In this document: positions 10,465 to 19,305 of the stretch, piece by piece
Numbering within the stretch: position 1 is the stretch's first letter
Layout: each line of letters starts with the position of its first letter
Assembly: GCF_020621385.1 (NCBI RefSeq)
Contig: NZ_JAESVA010000001.1
Location: 62,001 to 126,000 of the forward strand
Source of the DNA: Acidisoma cellulosilyticum
Lineage (GTDB): Bacteria > Pseudomonadota > Alphaproteobacteria > Acetobacterales > Acetobacteraceae
Length of the DNA stretch: 64,000 nt
Reading direction: 5' to 3'
The notes under the pieces: model-generated
Seen by the model: only the letters and a program-made list of their open reading frames with translations
What the model was told of the DNA's origin: nothing
Databases searched by the model: none
Program-made: the position numbers and the translations under genes

Positions 10465-11844
10465 TCAGGCCGCCGTCAGCAGGCGCTGAAACCGCTCGGG
10501 CATATCCAGCGGCCGCACGCGCCCGACATCATCCGTCAGCCCCACGCGCGCCAGCCAGGTCTCGAATTCCGGCGCCGGCTTCAGGCCCAGCATCTGCCGC
10601 AGGGCCAGCACGTCATGGAAGGATGTGCTCTGATAGCCCAGCATCACGTCATCCGCGCCGGGAATGCCCATGATGAAGGTCAGGCCAGCGGCGGAGAGCG
10701 AGGTCATCAGCAGGTCCATATCGTCCTGATCGGCCTCGGCATGGTTGGTGTAGCAGACATCGCAGCCCATCGGCACGCCGAGCAGCTTGGCGCAGAAATG
10801 ATCCTCCAGCCCCGCACGGATGATTTCCTTGCCGTTGTAGAGATATTCCGGCCCGATGAAGCCGACGACGGTATTGACCAGCAGCGGCGAAAAGCGGCGG
10901 GCGACGGCATAGGCCCGCGCCTCGATCGTCTGCTGATCGCAACCGTGATGCGCATCGGCCGAGAGCGCACTGCCCTGCCCGGTCTCGAAATACATGACAT
11001 TGTCGCCGACCGTGCCGCGTTTCAGCGAGAGCGCTGCCTCATGCGCTTCCTGCAGCGTCGCAAGGCTGAAGCCGAAGCTGGTATTCGTCGCCTCCGTCCC
11101 GGCGATGGACTGGAAAACGAGATCGACCGGCGTGCCGCCGGCCATCAGGTCGATCGCCGTCGTCACATGCGTTAGCACGCAGCTTTGCGTCGGCACATCC
11201 AGGCGCTGGCGCAGATCGTCCAGCATGGACAGAAGCTCATGCACCCGCTGCGGACTGTCGGAGGCCGGGTTGATACCGATCACGGCATCACCGCAACCGA
11301 GCAGAAGCCCATCGACGATACTGGCCAGAATGCCTTTGGGATCATCGGTCGGGTGATTGGGCTGCAGGCGGGACGCGAGGCGCCCGGGCAGGCCGATGGT
11401 GTCGCGGAAGGCTGTCGTCACCCGGCATTTGGCGGCAATGAGAATGAGGTCCTGCGCCCGGCAGATTTTGGAAACCGCTGCCGCCATTTCGGGCGTGAGA
11501 CCGGGCGCGAGCGCCGCAAGTGCGGCCGCATCAGCCTCGTCCGACAGCAGCCAATCGCGCAGGCCGCCGACGGTCAAATGCGCGATAGGGTTGAACGCCA
11601 GGGAATCATGGCTGTCGATGATCAGCCGCGTCACCTCGTCGCTTTCATAGGGAACGATGACGTCCGACAGAAAGGTTTTGAGGGGCAGATCGGCCAGCGC
11701 CAACTGGGCCGCGACACGCTCGGCCATGGTCGCCGCCGCGACGCCGGCCAGGACATCGCCCGAGCGATGCGGGGTCGCCCGCGCCAGCAAGGTTTTCAGG
11801 TCGGGGAAGCTATAGCGGGTACCGCCTATGGAATGGGCATACAT
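10465..11844 (-). CDS. eutB: Ethanolamine ammonia-lyase large subunit
   Basis: A 459-residue catalytic subunit. Conserved blocks include GDAVIGINPASDS near residue 205, FQSIAGTEATNTSFG near residue 268, YFETGQGSALSADAHHG near residue 312, GFIGPEYLYNGKEI and GCDVCYTNHAEADQDD. The barrel binds ethanolamine and the corrin cofactor. Length is normal for the family. It is translated just ahead of eutC. Upstream of its start the region is shared with the divergent tonB-like gene; no eut regulator is seen in the window. Confidence 0.96.
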   Translation of the reverse strand: MYAHSIGGTRYSFPDLKTLLARATPHRSGDVLAGVAAATMAERVAAQLALADLPLKTFLSDVIVPYESDEVTRLIIDSHDSLAFNPIAHLTVGGLRDWLLSDEADAAALAALAPGLTPEMAAAVSKICRAQDLILIAAKCRVTTAFRDTIGLPGRLASRLQPNHPTDDPKGILASIVDGLLLGCGDAVIGINPASDSPQRVHELLSMLDDLRQRLDVPTQSCVLTHVTTAIDLMAGGTPVDLVFQSIAGTEATNTSFGFSLATLQEAHEAALSLKRGTVGDNVMYFETGQGSALSADAHHGCDQQTIEARAYAVARRFSPLLVNTVVGFIGPEYLYNGKEIIRAGLEDHFCAKLLGVPMGCDVCYTNHAEADQDDMDLLMTSLSAAGLTFIMGIPGADDVMLGYQSTSFHDVLALRQMLGLKPAPEFETWLARVGLTDDVGRVRPLDMPERFQRLLTAA

Positions 11845-12042
11845 GCGAACGCTTCCTCACCTTGGGCCGGCCCCGCAGGGCCGTTCTCGCTACAGTCTAA
11901 TCGTCTCACGCGACAGCTGAAGCATAAATCGCGCCGCCTTGGCCGCCCAGCGCGGCAAAACTCCGTCCCGGCAGGCGTTACCGCGCGCCACGGACCGTGC
12001 TATGCGACTTTCATAGTCCCTTGAAGGCCTGCGTCGGACAGA

Positions 12043-13290
12043 ATGGTCAGCCTGCGGCGTACGCCGAAACTCTCTTCCGCCGGGGAACCGCCGGGCTCAG
12101 GCCGGCCGCGTCCGGGCCGGACACCGATGGTACCGCGCCGCAGGCGCGAAAGGCCGCGCAACCTGCTGGCATGGTCCGCCGGCATCTCATTCGCCGTGCA
12201 TGCGACGGCGATCGCGCTGATGATCATCACCTTCCCGAACAAGACGCCGCCGGAACCGCCGCCGACCAACGCGGTCGACGTCGTCTTCCAGCCGGGGAAC
12301 AAGACGCCCGTGGCGCCGGCCCATCAGGCCCCCCCGAAACCCGCGCAGCAGTCCGCCCCCAAGGGACGGCCGAGCCCGCGGCCCGAACGCGCGGCCCAGG
12401 CATCCCCGCCCCCGGCGCCTTTGCCGCAACCGGCCATCAAGCCGCCCACACCTGTGCCACCGGTGCCGCAGCCACCCGCACCACAGCCGCCGCCGAAGCC
12501 GATGCCGACCCCCAAACCGGCGCCGCCGACACCGGTGCCGAAACCGGCCACGCCCAAACCACCGACGCCACAGCCTGCGGCCCCCAAGCCGCCGCCGGCT
12601 ATGCCCAAGATCAACCTGCCGCCACCGCCGCCCCCCGCGCCGGCTGAGCCGAAGACGCCCACGCCGATACCGGCGCCCGTGCCGCTGCCATCGGTGCTGA
12701 CCGACAATCAGCCGGCCGAGGTCAATCTCAGCCTGCCGCCGATGCCCGAACTGGCGCCGATGAACCTGCCGCCGCCACCGCCCATGCCACCGCCGCCGCC
12801 CGCACAACCGGCACCGCAACGGGCGACCGTCGCCCGCCGGTCAGGCCAAGGCCGCAGTTCGACCTTCAGTCAGGGCGTGATGATGAACGGCTTGTCCTTC
12901 AGCGGCGGCGGCGGCAATGGCGGCCAGACGCGCGGCATGAATCTGAACCTGCCGTCATCCATGCAGGCGAAGTCCGGCAGCGATCTCGCCATCAAGGGCG
13001 ATCCCGGCACCAATTGGCTGGCAGAGCTTGAGCAATGGGTGAACGCGCGATCGAGTTACCCTGAAATGGCCGGCGAGATGGGCCAACAGGGTGCTGTCAC
13101 CATCCGCTTCACGGTCGACCGCGCCGGCCATGTCTCGAAGTTGGAAATGGTGACGCCCACCGGCTATGCCTTGCTCGATCAAGACTGGCTCGGGATGTTC
13201 CGCAATGCGGATCTGCCGCCGCTGACCCCTGACGCCAAATCGAATACTGTGACCGTGACAGCGACCATGCATTATCAGATCGACCACTGA
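12043..13290 (+). CDS. TonB family energy-transducing protein with a long proline-rich linker
   Basis: A 415-residue protein. A basic cytoplasmic tail leads to one membrane anchor (LLAWSAGISFAVHATAIALM near residue 42). A periplasmic stretch of about 190 residues dominated by Pro, Ala and Lys-Pro repeats follows, and then a C-terminal TonB fold (AVTIRFTVDRAGHVSKLEMV with the final TVTATMHYQIDH). TonB couples the proton gradient through ExbBD to outer-membrane receptors. No exbB, exbD or receptor gene is adjacent. The start may instead be the in-frame ATG at 12127, which shortens the cytoplasmic tail by 28 residues. Confidence 0.85.
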   Translation: MVSLRRTPKLSSAGEPPGSGRPRPGRTPMVPRRRRERPRNLLAWSAGISFAVHATAIALMIITFPNKTPPEPPPTNAVDVVFQPGNKTPVAPAHQAPPKPAQQSAPKGRPSPRPERAAQASPPPAPLPQPAIKPPTPVPPVPQPPAPQPPPKPMPTPKPAPPTPVPKPATPKPPTPQPAAPKPPPAMPKINLPPPPPPAPAEPKTPTPIPAPVPLPSVLTDNQPAEVNLSLPPMPELAPMNLPPPPPMPPPPPAQPAPQRATVARRSGQGRSSTFSQGVMMNGLSFSGGGGNGGQTRGMNLNLPSSMQAKSGSDLAIKGDPGTNWLAELEQWVNARSSYPEMAGEMGQQGAVTIRFTVDRAGHVSKLEMVTPTGYALLDQDWLGMFRNADLPPLTPDAKSNTVTVTATMHYQIDH

Positions 13291-13367
13291 TCGCGGTTGA
13301 CGTGATCCTTGCCTGGCGGCCGGAATAGTCGGCAGATTAGCCCATCTTTCAACCAGGGATGTCTTTA

Positions 13368-14414
13368 ATGCAGGTTCGCACTTGGCTTGCCGGGGCCGCC
13401 ATCGGCTGTATGGCCCTGTCCGCCGGGCCGGTACAGGCGGCATCCCCCTTGCCCACCGCCCCTCCGGCGACCCCAGTCAAGGTCATGATCGTTTCCATGT
13501 TCGGGCCGGAAGGCGGCATATGGCAGAAATATCTGCCGCTGACGGAGGCTATTCTGGTGCCAGGTCTGTCGCCGGATTATCCTGCGATCCATTGCGCGAC
13601 AGACGGCGTCTGCCTGCTGACGACGGGCATGGGTGAGGCCAACGCGGCGGCCTCGATCTCCGCGCTCGTCTATTCACACCAGTTCGATTTGCGGAAGACC
13701 TATTGGCTTGTCGCCGGTATCGCCGGCATCAACCCCCATGACGGCACCATCGGCTCGGCCGCCTGGGCGCGTTATCTCGTCTCCTGGGGATTGCAGTGGG
13801 AATTGGATGAGCGCGAGGCGCCGAAAACTTGGCCCAGCGGCTATACCGGCATCAATACGACAGGCCCGGACCAGAAGCCGCCGCTGGACTACAAGACAGA
13901 AGTTTTCCAGCTCAACGAAGCGCTGCTCGACCGTGCCTATGCGCTATCAAAGGGCGTTGCGCTGGCTGATGCCCCTGCGGCGCAGAAGGCCCGCGCGGCC
14001 TATCCGGCGCCGGGCGGCCAGCCGCCCACCGTCATTCAATGCGATACGCTGGCGGGCGATACATGGTGGAGCGGCACGCTGCTGGGCGAACGTGCAGAGG
14101 CCTGGACCAAGCTGCTGACGGATGGAAAAGGCAATTACTGCACGACCCAGCAGGAGGATAACGCAACCTATGAGGCGCTGACGCGCGCGACCGCCGCCGG
14201 TCTTACCGATGACAGCCGGGTCGCAGTGCTGCGCTCAGGTTCCGATTTCGATCGCCCCGCCCCCGGCGGGAATGACGCCGCCAACCTGCTCAAATACCAG
14301 GACCAGGGCGGCTTCATGATCGCCTTGGAAAACCTCTACCGCGCCGGCAATCCGCTGGTGCAGGAGATCGCCGGTCATTGGTCGGCCTGGGAAAACAGCG
14401 TGCCGAATGATTGA
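13368..14414 (+). CDS. Purine nucleoside permease (NUP) family periplasmic protein
   Basis: About 348 residues, with a signal peptide (TWLAGAAIGCMALSAGPVQA) and a probable mature start at about residue 24. The body matches NUP family proteins: VKVMIVSMFGPEGGIW, LLTTGMGEANAAASISAL, the VAGIAGINPHDGTIGSAAWARYLVSWGLQWELD region, and a FMIALENLYRAGNPLV end. Fungal members take up purine nucleosides, while the fold resembles nucleoside phosphorylases, so a periplasmic nucleoside-binding or hydrolytic role is possible. ATG 13368 is preferred because an AGGG lies ten bases upstream; an ATG at 13359 abuts it. Confidence 0.8.
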   Translation: MQVRTWLAGAAIGCMALSAGPVQAASPLPTAPPATPVKVMIVSMFGPEGGIWQKYLPLTEAILVPGLSPDYPAIHCATDGVCLLTTGMGEANAAASISALVYSHQFDLRKTYWLVAGIAGINPHDGTIGSAAWARYLVSWGLQWELDEREAPKTWPSGYTGINTTGPDQKPPLDYKTEVFQLNEALLDRAYALSKGVALADAPAAQKARAAYPAPGGQPPTVIQCDTLAGDTWWSGTLLGERAEAWTKLLTDGKGNYCTTQQEDNATYEALTRATAAGLTDDSRVAVLRSGSDFDRPAPGGNDAANLLKYQDQGGFMIALENLYRAGNPLVQEIAGHWSAWENSVPND

Positions 14415-14440
14415 CGCACTCCCAATAGCACCTCCAAAGC

Positions 14441-14489
14441 CTAAAAATTGATCGTCTTGTTTAATTTTTAGACAATTCTGATTTTGTCT
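14441..14489. promoter_or_regulatory. AT-rich overlapping inverted repeats, possible terminator or operator
   Basis: CTAAAAATT (14441-14449) pairs with AATTTTTAG (14463-14471), and the overlapping AGACAA (14470-14475) pairs with TTGTCT (14484-14489). The tract is far more AT-rich than its surroundings. It lies in the 182-bp gap between the NUP gene and the flavin monooxygenase gene and could end the former or bind a regulator of the latter. Which one is not decidable from sequence. Confidence 0.35.
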
Positions 14490-14596
14490 ATAGCATTTAA
14501 CAGGGCCAAAGAGGCTTTTGCACAAATATTACGCGACGCGGTTGCCTTTGACCTAAGCTTTGTATAGACATAGCTCGCGCTTTAAAGGAAGCTGCG

Positions 14597-15946
14597 ATGG
14601 CTCGCTCGGACAAGCTTGCGCTCGGCACATTCATCTTTTCATACGGCTCTCATCCGGCAGGCTGGTTGCATCCCGGCTCTCAGGTCGATGCCAATAACAG
14701 TTTCGCGCATATGCTGAACGTCGCGAAATTGTCCGAGCAAGGCCGCTTCGATTTCATGTTTCTGGCAGATTCCCCCGCGGCTTCGGTTGGGAACCCGGCA
14801 GCGCTCAAGCGCATGCCACACAAGATGAACCGCTTCGAGCCATTGACGCTGCTATCGGCACTTGCCGTCGCAACGGATCGGATCGGCCTGGCCGCGACGC
14901 TTTCGACCAGTTATTATGAGCCTTATAACGTCGCACGGCTATTCGGGTCGCTCGATCATCTCAGCGGTGGCCGCGCATGCTGGAACGTCGTCACCTCGGA
15001 TCACGACGAGACGGGCTATAACTATAATCGCGAAGGCCTGCCCCCGCACGCCGAACGCTACGAGCGTGCTCGCGAATTCCTCGATGTCTGCTGCGGACTA
15101 TGGGACGGCTGGGAAAAAGACGCTCTTCTCATGGACCGGGAAGCCGGCGTCTATTACGACGAGGACCTTGTCCACACGCTCAACCATAAGGGCAAGCATT
15201 TTCAGGTTCGCGGTCCATTGAACATCGCCCGCTCGCCGCAGGGGCGCCCCGTCATCGCCCAGGCCGGGGGATCACCCGCCGGTATCGAACTCGCAGCCCA
15301 ATCGGCCGAAATCATTTTCGCCCGGGCGGCCGGTTTTGATGGCACGAAGCAGTTCTACGACAAGGTAAAGGGGCGGATGGCGGCCTATGGCCGGCCCCGA
15401 GACCAGCTCAAGATCATGCCCGGCTTCACCGCGACCGTGGGCGAAACCGAAGCCGAGGCCCAGGCGAAAGTCCAGTTCCTGGCTGAGAAAATGCATCCGA
15501 TTGTGGGCCTGCATCTGCTCGGCGAATTCATGGAGGCGGATCTGACAGATCTCGCCTTGGACAAGCCATTTCCGCTGGAAAGACTGCCGGATGCGCCGAA
15601 AGGATCGAAGGCGCTTTTCGACGACGTTCGGGAATTCGTGTCCAGCAACCGTCCTGTCGGCGAGCTTATCAAGATTTATGCGGCACGCGTGGCATCCAGC
15701 GGCATCGTCGGAACCCCCACGCAGATCGCCGATGTGATGGAAGAATGGTTCGTCGGTGAAGCCTGCGACGGCTTCATTCTGCAAATGCCGGCCCTGCCTG
15801 CGGATCTTGAAGATTTCGTGAAGCTCGTGGTGCCCGAATTGCAGCGGCGCGGCCTGCTGCGCCGGGATTACGAAGGCAAGACCTTGCGCGATCATCTTGG
15901 CCTGGCCGACCCGGTCAACCGGTACGAAAGCCTGAGACGGGCCTAG
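14597..15946 (+). CDS. LLM-class flavin-dependent monooxygenase (NtaA/SnaA/DszA group)
   Basis: A 449-residue TIM-barrel flavoprotein. Markers are FDFMFLADSPAAS near residue 50, RFEPLTLLSALAVATDRIGLAAT, the GGRACWNVVTSDHDETGYNY block near residue 128 and RPVIAQAGGSPAG near residue 216. The group uses FMNH2 from a separate reductase to oxidise sulfur or nitrogen compounds; no reductase is adjacent. It is followed after 37 bp by a polar amino-acid ABC importer, so the two may serve scavenging of a modified amino acid or organosulfur compound (inference). Confidence 0.85.
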   Translation: MARSDKLALGTFIFSYGSHPAGWLHPGSQVDANNSFAHMLNVAKLSEQGRFDFMFLADSPAASVGNPAALKRMPHKMNRFEPLTLLSALAVATDRIGLAATLSTSYYEPYNVARLFGSLDHLSGGRACWNVVTSDHDETGYNYNREGLPPHAERYERAREFLDVCCGLWDGWEKDALLMDREAGVYYDEDLVHTLNHKGKHFQVRGPLNIARSPQGRPVIAQAGGSPAGIELAAQSAEIIFARAAGFDGTKQFYDKVKGRMAAYGRPRDQLKIMPGFTATVGETEAEAQAKVQFLAEKMHPIVGLHLLGEFMEADLTDLALDKPFPLERLPDAPKGSKALFDDVREFVSSNRPVGELIKIYAARVASSGIVGTPTQIADVMEEWFVGEACDGFILQMPALPADLEDFVKLVVPELQRRGLLRRDYEGKTLRDHLGLADPVNRYESLRRA

Positions 15947-15983
15947 CCACCACCACCATCATCATTCTGGAGTGCGGAGACCC

Positions 15984-16808
15984 ATGAAGCGTCGTGCCCT
16001 GCTGCTGACAACCTCTGCCGCCTGTCTTGCGGCTTTCGGCTCCATCCAGGCGCGGGCCGATGTGCTCGCGGATGTCAAGAAAGCCTCCGTGCTGAAAGTC
16101 GGGACGGAGGCTGAATTTCCGCCGTTCGACTATATGGATGAAGGCGACCATGTCGGCTTCAACGTCGATTTCTTCAACGAGGTCGGCAAGGCGCTTGGCG
16201 TTCGCGTCGAATGGGTCGACCTGCCCTGGGATGGCGTCCTGCCGGGCCTGGCGGCTGACAAGTTCGATATCGTCGCCGGCCCCGCGACCATCACCAAGGC
16301 GCGCCTGCCGCATTATGACTTCACCTCGCCCATCGCCGAAGGCACGGTGACGCTCGTCAAACGCGCGAACGAGCACTCGATTGCGAAAGCGTCGGATATC
16401 GCGGGCAAGCAGGTCGGTTGCGGCAAGGGTTCCGCCCAGCTCGACCAGCTTAAAGTCTATGCCGATAGCCTGACCCCGAAGGCCATCGTCCGCGAATATG
16501 GCGACGATAACGCGCTGGTGGCGGACCTGGTCGCAGGTCGCATCGTTGCCTACGCAACGTCTCTGCCGAACGCACTGACCGCCGAAAAATCTCACCCCAA
16601 TCTTTTTGCCGCGCTGTTTCCGACAATCGGCCCGAAGACATACCTTGCCTTTCTCGCGCGCAAGGACGATGCCTCGGCCAGCCTGGTAACCGCGGTCGAT
16701 GGCGTGATCAGCACCATGAAATCCGACGGCCGCTTCGCCGCCCTGCAGACAAAATGGTTCGGCGCGGCGACCACGCTGCCGGTTTCCGTGACAGATCCGG
16801 CGACCTAG
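15984..16808 (+). CDS. Amino-acid ABC transporter substrate-binding protein
   Basis: About 274 residues of the SBP_bac_3 family. The signal peptide is MKRRALLLTTSAACLAAFGS with cleavage near IQARAD. The mature start KVGTEAEFPPFDYMDEGDHVGF is the family's hallmark, followed by VEWVDLPWDGVLPGLAADKFD and DFTSPIA. It binds a polar amino acid or related solute in the periplasm. ATG 15984 is preferred since GCGGAGA precedes it; an upstream in-frame start at 15972 is less likely. Two permeases and an ATPase follow. Confidence 0.9.
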   Translation: MKRRALLLTTSAACLAAFGSIQARADVLADVKKASVLKVGTEAEFPPFDYMDEGDHVGFNVDFFNEVGKALGVRVEWVDLPWDGVLPGLAADKFDIVAGPATITKARLPHYDFTSPIAEGTVTLVKRANEHSIAKASDIAGKQVGCGKGSAQLDQLKVYADSLTPKAIVREYGDDNALVADLVAGRIVAYATSLPNALTAEKSHPNLFAALFPTIGPKTYLAFLARKDDASASLVTAVDGVISTMKSDGRFAALQTKWFGAATTLPVSVTDPAT

Positions 16809-16824
16809 GCGGGTTCGATCCCGC

Positions 16825-17466
16825 GTGGACGGCAAGCTGTTTCTGCTGATGGTGAAAGCTGCCGGGGTCACGGCAGTTTGCAGCGTGCTGGCAATCGCCA
16901 TCGGCATTGCGATCGGCATCGTCGTCTGCGGCGCCACGCTCGCGCGGCCGAAACCACTGCAGATCGCGGCCAGACTCTATGTCAGCTTTTTTCGCGGTGT
17001 CCCGCTGCTTGTTCAGCTTCTGCTGTTCTACAATCTTCTGCCCGCGGTCGGTCTCAATATTTCGAGCTTCTTTGCCGCCGAACTCGCTCTGTCGCTCTGC
17101 ACCTCCGCCTATCAGGCGGAGACTCTGCGCGGCGGCTTTCTGTCGGTGTCAACCGGCCTCAAGGAAGCCGCCGATATGGTCGGTATGACCCTGTGGCAGC
17201 GGTTCCGCCGCGTGGAGGCGCCCATCGCCCTCCGCTTGACCATTCCGGCCATCGTCAACGAAGCGATTTCGATCCTCCACGCTTCGGCACTCGTCTCGGT
17301 CATCGGCGTGGTCGAACTGACGAAGACGGCAGGGGAGATCGCGGCCAGCAATTACGATCCGCTGCCCGTCTATGCCTGTGCCGGTCTCCTGTATCTGATC
17401 ATGACATATGTCATCCAGCTTCTCGGCCTGGCCGCCGAGCGGCGGTTTCCGGTGCGTAGCGCATGA
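16825..17466 (+). CDS. Amino-acid ABC transporter permease (HisM/GlnP type), first subunit
   Basis: A 213-residue membrane protein with about five hydrophobic segments. SFFRGVPLLVQLLLFYNLLP near residue 52 is the conserved HisMQ region, and the EAA loop is GLKEAADMVGMTLWQRFRRV near residue 111. The start is GTG, 16 bp after the binding-protein stop. The end overlaps the next permease by 4 bases. Confidence 0.88.
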   Translation: MDGKLFLLMVKAAGVTAVCSVLAIAIGIAIGIVVCGATLARPKPLQIAARLYVSFFRGVPLLVQLLLFYNLLPAVGLNISSFFAAELALSLCTSAYQAETLRGGFLSVSTGLKEAADMVGMTLWQRFRRVEAPIALRLTIPAIVNEAISILHASALVSVIGVVELTKTAGEIAASNYDPLPVYACAGLLYLIMTYVIQLLGLAAERRFPVRSA

Positions 17467-18128
17467 CCGGAGACCTGGCGATCCTTGGCCACTATCTTCC
17501 GCAGCTCATCGGCGGTGTCGTCACTACGATCGGCCTCTGGGTGGCGGCCGCGATCCTGTCCATCGTCATCGGCATGGCCATCGCGCTGGCGCGATCATTC
17601 GGTGGTCCTGTCGTCAATCTGCCGCTGGCCTTATGCGTGCAGTTGATCCGCGGCACGCCGTTCCTGGTGCAGGTCTTCCTTCTCTATTTCGGCGGCCCAG
17701 CCCTCGGCCTGAGCCTGGATCCGATCCCCGCAGGGTTGATCGCCCTCGCCCTATTTGGCGGCTGCTATCTGAGCGAGGTTTTTCGCGCCGGAATAAGGGC
17801 CGTGCCGCCCGGACATGTCGAAGCAGCCGCATGCGTCGGCATGACCCGTTTGCAGACGTTTCGGCGCATCGTGCTGCCGGAGATGTTCGTCATGGTCCTT
17901 CCCCCCTCCGTCAACATCATCATCGGCCTGCTCAAGGATACCGCGATCCTGTCCGTGATCAGCGTTCCGGAGCTGACGGGGGCAGTGCAGCAGATCGGGT
18001 CGGAAACCTTCGCCTTTGTCTTGTCGCTCGGCTTGCTCTCGCTCTCCTACTGGGCGCTGGTCGAGCTCTGCGCGCATGCCGGCAGGGCAGCCGAGCGACG
18101 GCTTTCCACTTTCAGGTTCGTGTCATGA
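17463..18128 (+). CDS. Amino-acid ABC transporter permease, second subunit
   Basis: A 221-residue permease of the HisMQ group. The characteristic patch is LIRGTPFLVQVFLLYFGGPA near residue 60, and the EAA loop is HVEAAACVGMTRLQTFRRIV near residue 119. NIIIGLLKDTAILSVISVPEL is the usual late membrane segment. It pairs with the upstream permease, and its ATGA start and end overlaps show tight coupling with both neighbours. Confidence 0.9.
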   Translation: MTGDLAILGHYLPQLIGGVVTTIGLWVAAAILSIVIGMAIALARSFGGPVVNLPLALCVQLIRGTPFLVQVFLLYFGGPALGLSLDPIPAGLIALALFGGCYLSEVFRAGIRAVPPGHVEAAACVGMTRLQTFRRIVLPEMFVMVLPPSVNIIIGLLKDTAILSVISVPELTGAVQQIGSETFAFVLSLGLLSLSYWALVELCAHAGRAAERRLSTFRFVS

Positions 18129-18889
18129 CGCCCGCAATCGAAGTCTCAGGCCTGGTCAAAATCTTTGGCGATGTGCCGGTGCTCGACGGTGTCAATCTCA
18201 GCGCCCCCGCGCATCAGGTCACTTGTCTGATCGGTCCGTCAGGCTCAGGCAAAAGCACGCTGCTGCGCTGCATGGCGATGCTGGAGAGGCAGGATGCGGG
18301 CTCAATCCAGATCGACGGTCAGCCTTTGAGCATTGCGGGACAGCATGCGCGCAAGGGCGATTTACGCAGCCGCATCGGCATGGTCTTCCAGCAGTTCAAC
18401 CTTTGGCCCCACATGACCGCCCTGGGCAATGTCGCCGAAGCCCTGCGCACGGTCCGGCGCCAGCCCCGCCGCAAGGCGGAAGATCGCGCAATGGCGGAGC
18501 TTGAGAAGGTAGGGCTGGCCGAGCGGGCGCATCTCTATCCACGGCAGCTGTCAGGTGGCCAGCAACAGCGCGTCGCGATTGCCCGTGCCTTGGCGCTGGA
18601 CCCTCAACTCATGCTTTTCGACGAACCGACATCCGCGCTGGACCCCGAACTGACCGGAGAGGTCCTGAACGTCATGCGACGCCTGGCCACAAGCGGCATG
18701 TCGATGGTTGTGGTGTCCCATGAGATCGGCTTCGTGGCATCGGTCGCCGGCCATGTCGCTTTTCTTGATCGCGGAAAAATCGTGGTCAGCGGCTCTCCCG
18801 AAGAGGTTTTTGCGAAGCCGCGCCACCCAAGGCTGACGCAATTTCTTGAGACCTATATCGACCGCGAAGCGAGCCAGCTGATCGCCTAG
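18125..18889 (+). CDS. Amino-acid ABC transporter ATP-binding protein
   Basis: A 254-residue ATPase of the GlnQ/HisP group. Walker A is GPSGSGKST, then VFQQFNLWPHMTALGNVAEA (Q-loop), LSGGQQQRVAIARAL and Walker B LMLFDEPTSALDPEL, followed by VSHEIGF. The ATG at 18125 overlaps the permease stop by 4 bases. The open frame continues upstream to 17408, but that part is only the shadow of the permease. The stop TAG is formed at the junction with a MITE-like repeat: T-A of the flanking dinucleotide and the element's first G. Confidence 0.92.
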   Translation: MTPAIEVSGLVKIFGDVPVLDGVNLSAPAHQVTCLIGPSGSGKSTLLRCMAMLERQDAGSIQIDGQPLSIAGQHARKGDLRSRIGMVFQQFNLWPHMTALGNVAEALRTVRRQPRRKAEDRAMAELEKVGLAERAHLYPRQLSGGQQQRVAIARALALDPQLMLFDEPTSALDPELTGEVLNVMRRLATSGMSMVVVSHEIGFVASVAGHVAFLDRGKIVVSGSPEEVFAKPRHPRLTQFLETYIDREASQLIA

Positions 18890-19053
18890 AGACTGCCAGA
18901 TTTTAATAGATAATTCGTCATCCGCGCACTTGTCGCGCGGACCTACCCGCCGCGGCGCCCAGACCGCCGCTTGCCTGCAAGCGAGGGTAGACCCGCGGAA
19001 CAAGTCCGCGGGCGACGGATTTTGGGGCGTTTCCAACTAAACTTCCCGGACTC
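18889..19053 (+). repeat. MITE-like element, copy A (about 165 bp)
   Basis: Matches copy B (39752-39917, opposite orientation) over its whole length, including the end segment TTTTAATAGATAATT and the other end CGTTTCCAACTAAAC. It has degenerate terminal inverted repeats (GAGACTGCCAG at the left, CCCGGACTC at the right) and two internal palindromes of the type CCGCGCACTTGTCGCGCGG. TA precedes the left end; the right flank is GA, so this copy has decayed. It has no coding capacity. Confidence 0.8.
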
Positions 19054-19156
19054 GAAAACGGTGTCTATGAAGGCAGGCGAACGGGAAGCGTTCCAGATAT
19101 CGTCATGCGCGGAGAACTTGATCGTTACCGGCGCCGCGCGGGCTTTGTTGGCCTGC

Positions 19157-19305
19157 CTACCCCACGCTCGAAATCCGTAAGCCCGCGACACCGGCGATGA
19201 TCAGCCCCATGCAGCCGATGCGCGCGATGCTGACCGGCTCGCCAAACAGCAGAATGCCGAGCAAGGCCATGCCCACCGACGCTTCGCCTGCACCCCACCC
19301 CCCGA
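19157..19305 (-). pseudogene. 3' remnant of an SMR (EmrE/SugE-like) transporter gene
   Basis: On the minus strand the last roughly 45 codons read as the C-terminal membrane segment of a small multidrug resistance protein: GWGAGEASVGMALLG, ILLFGEPVSIARIGC and MGLIIAGVAGLRISS. These correspond to the last third of a protein normally about 105 residues long. Upstream of TLGG the frame turns into the antisense of the HxlR gene and no further SMR sequence follows, so the first two thirds are missing. Probably inactivated by replacement with the HxlR gene. I infer this from pattern memory, not alignment. Confidence 0.55.

Noticed and set aside
15947-15970. CCACCACCACCATCATCATT run before the amino-acid binding-protein gene
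   Set aside because: Short simple-sequence repeat between two genes, too small and degenerate to call a functional element.
17408-18124. N-terminal extension of the amino-acid ABC ATPase frame
   Set aside because: It overlaps the second permease in another frame; the ATPase proper starts at the ATGA overlap at 18125.
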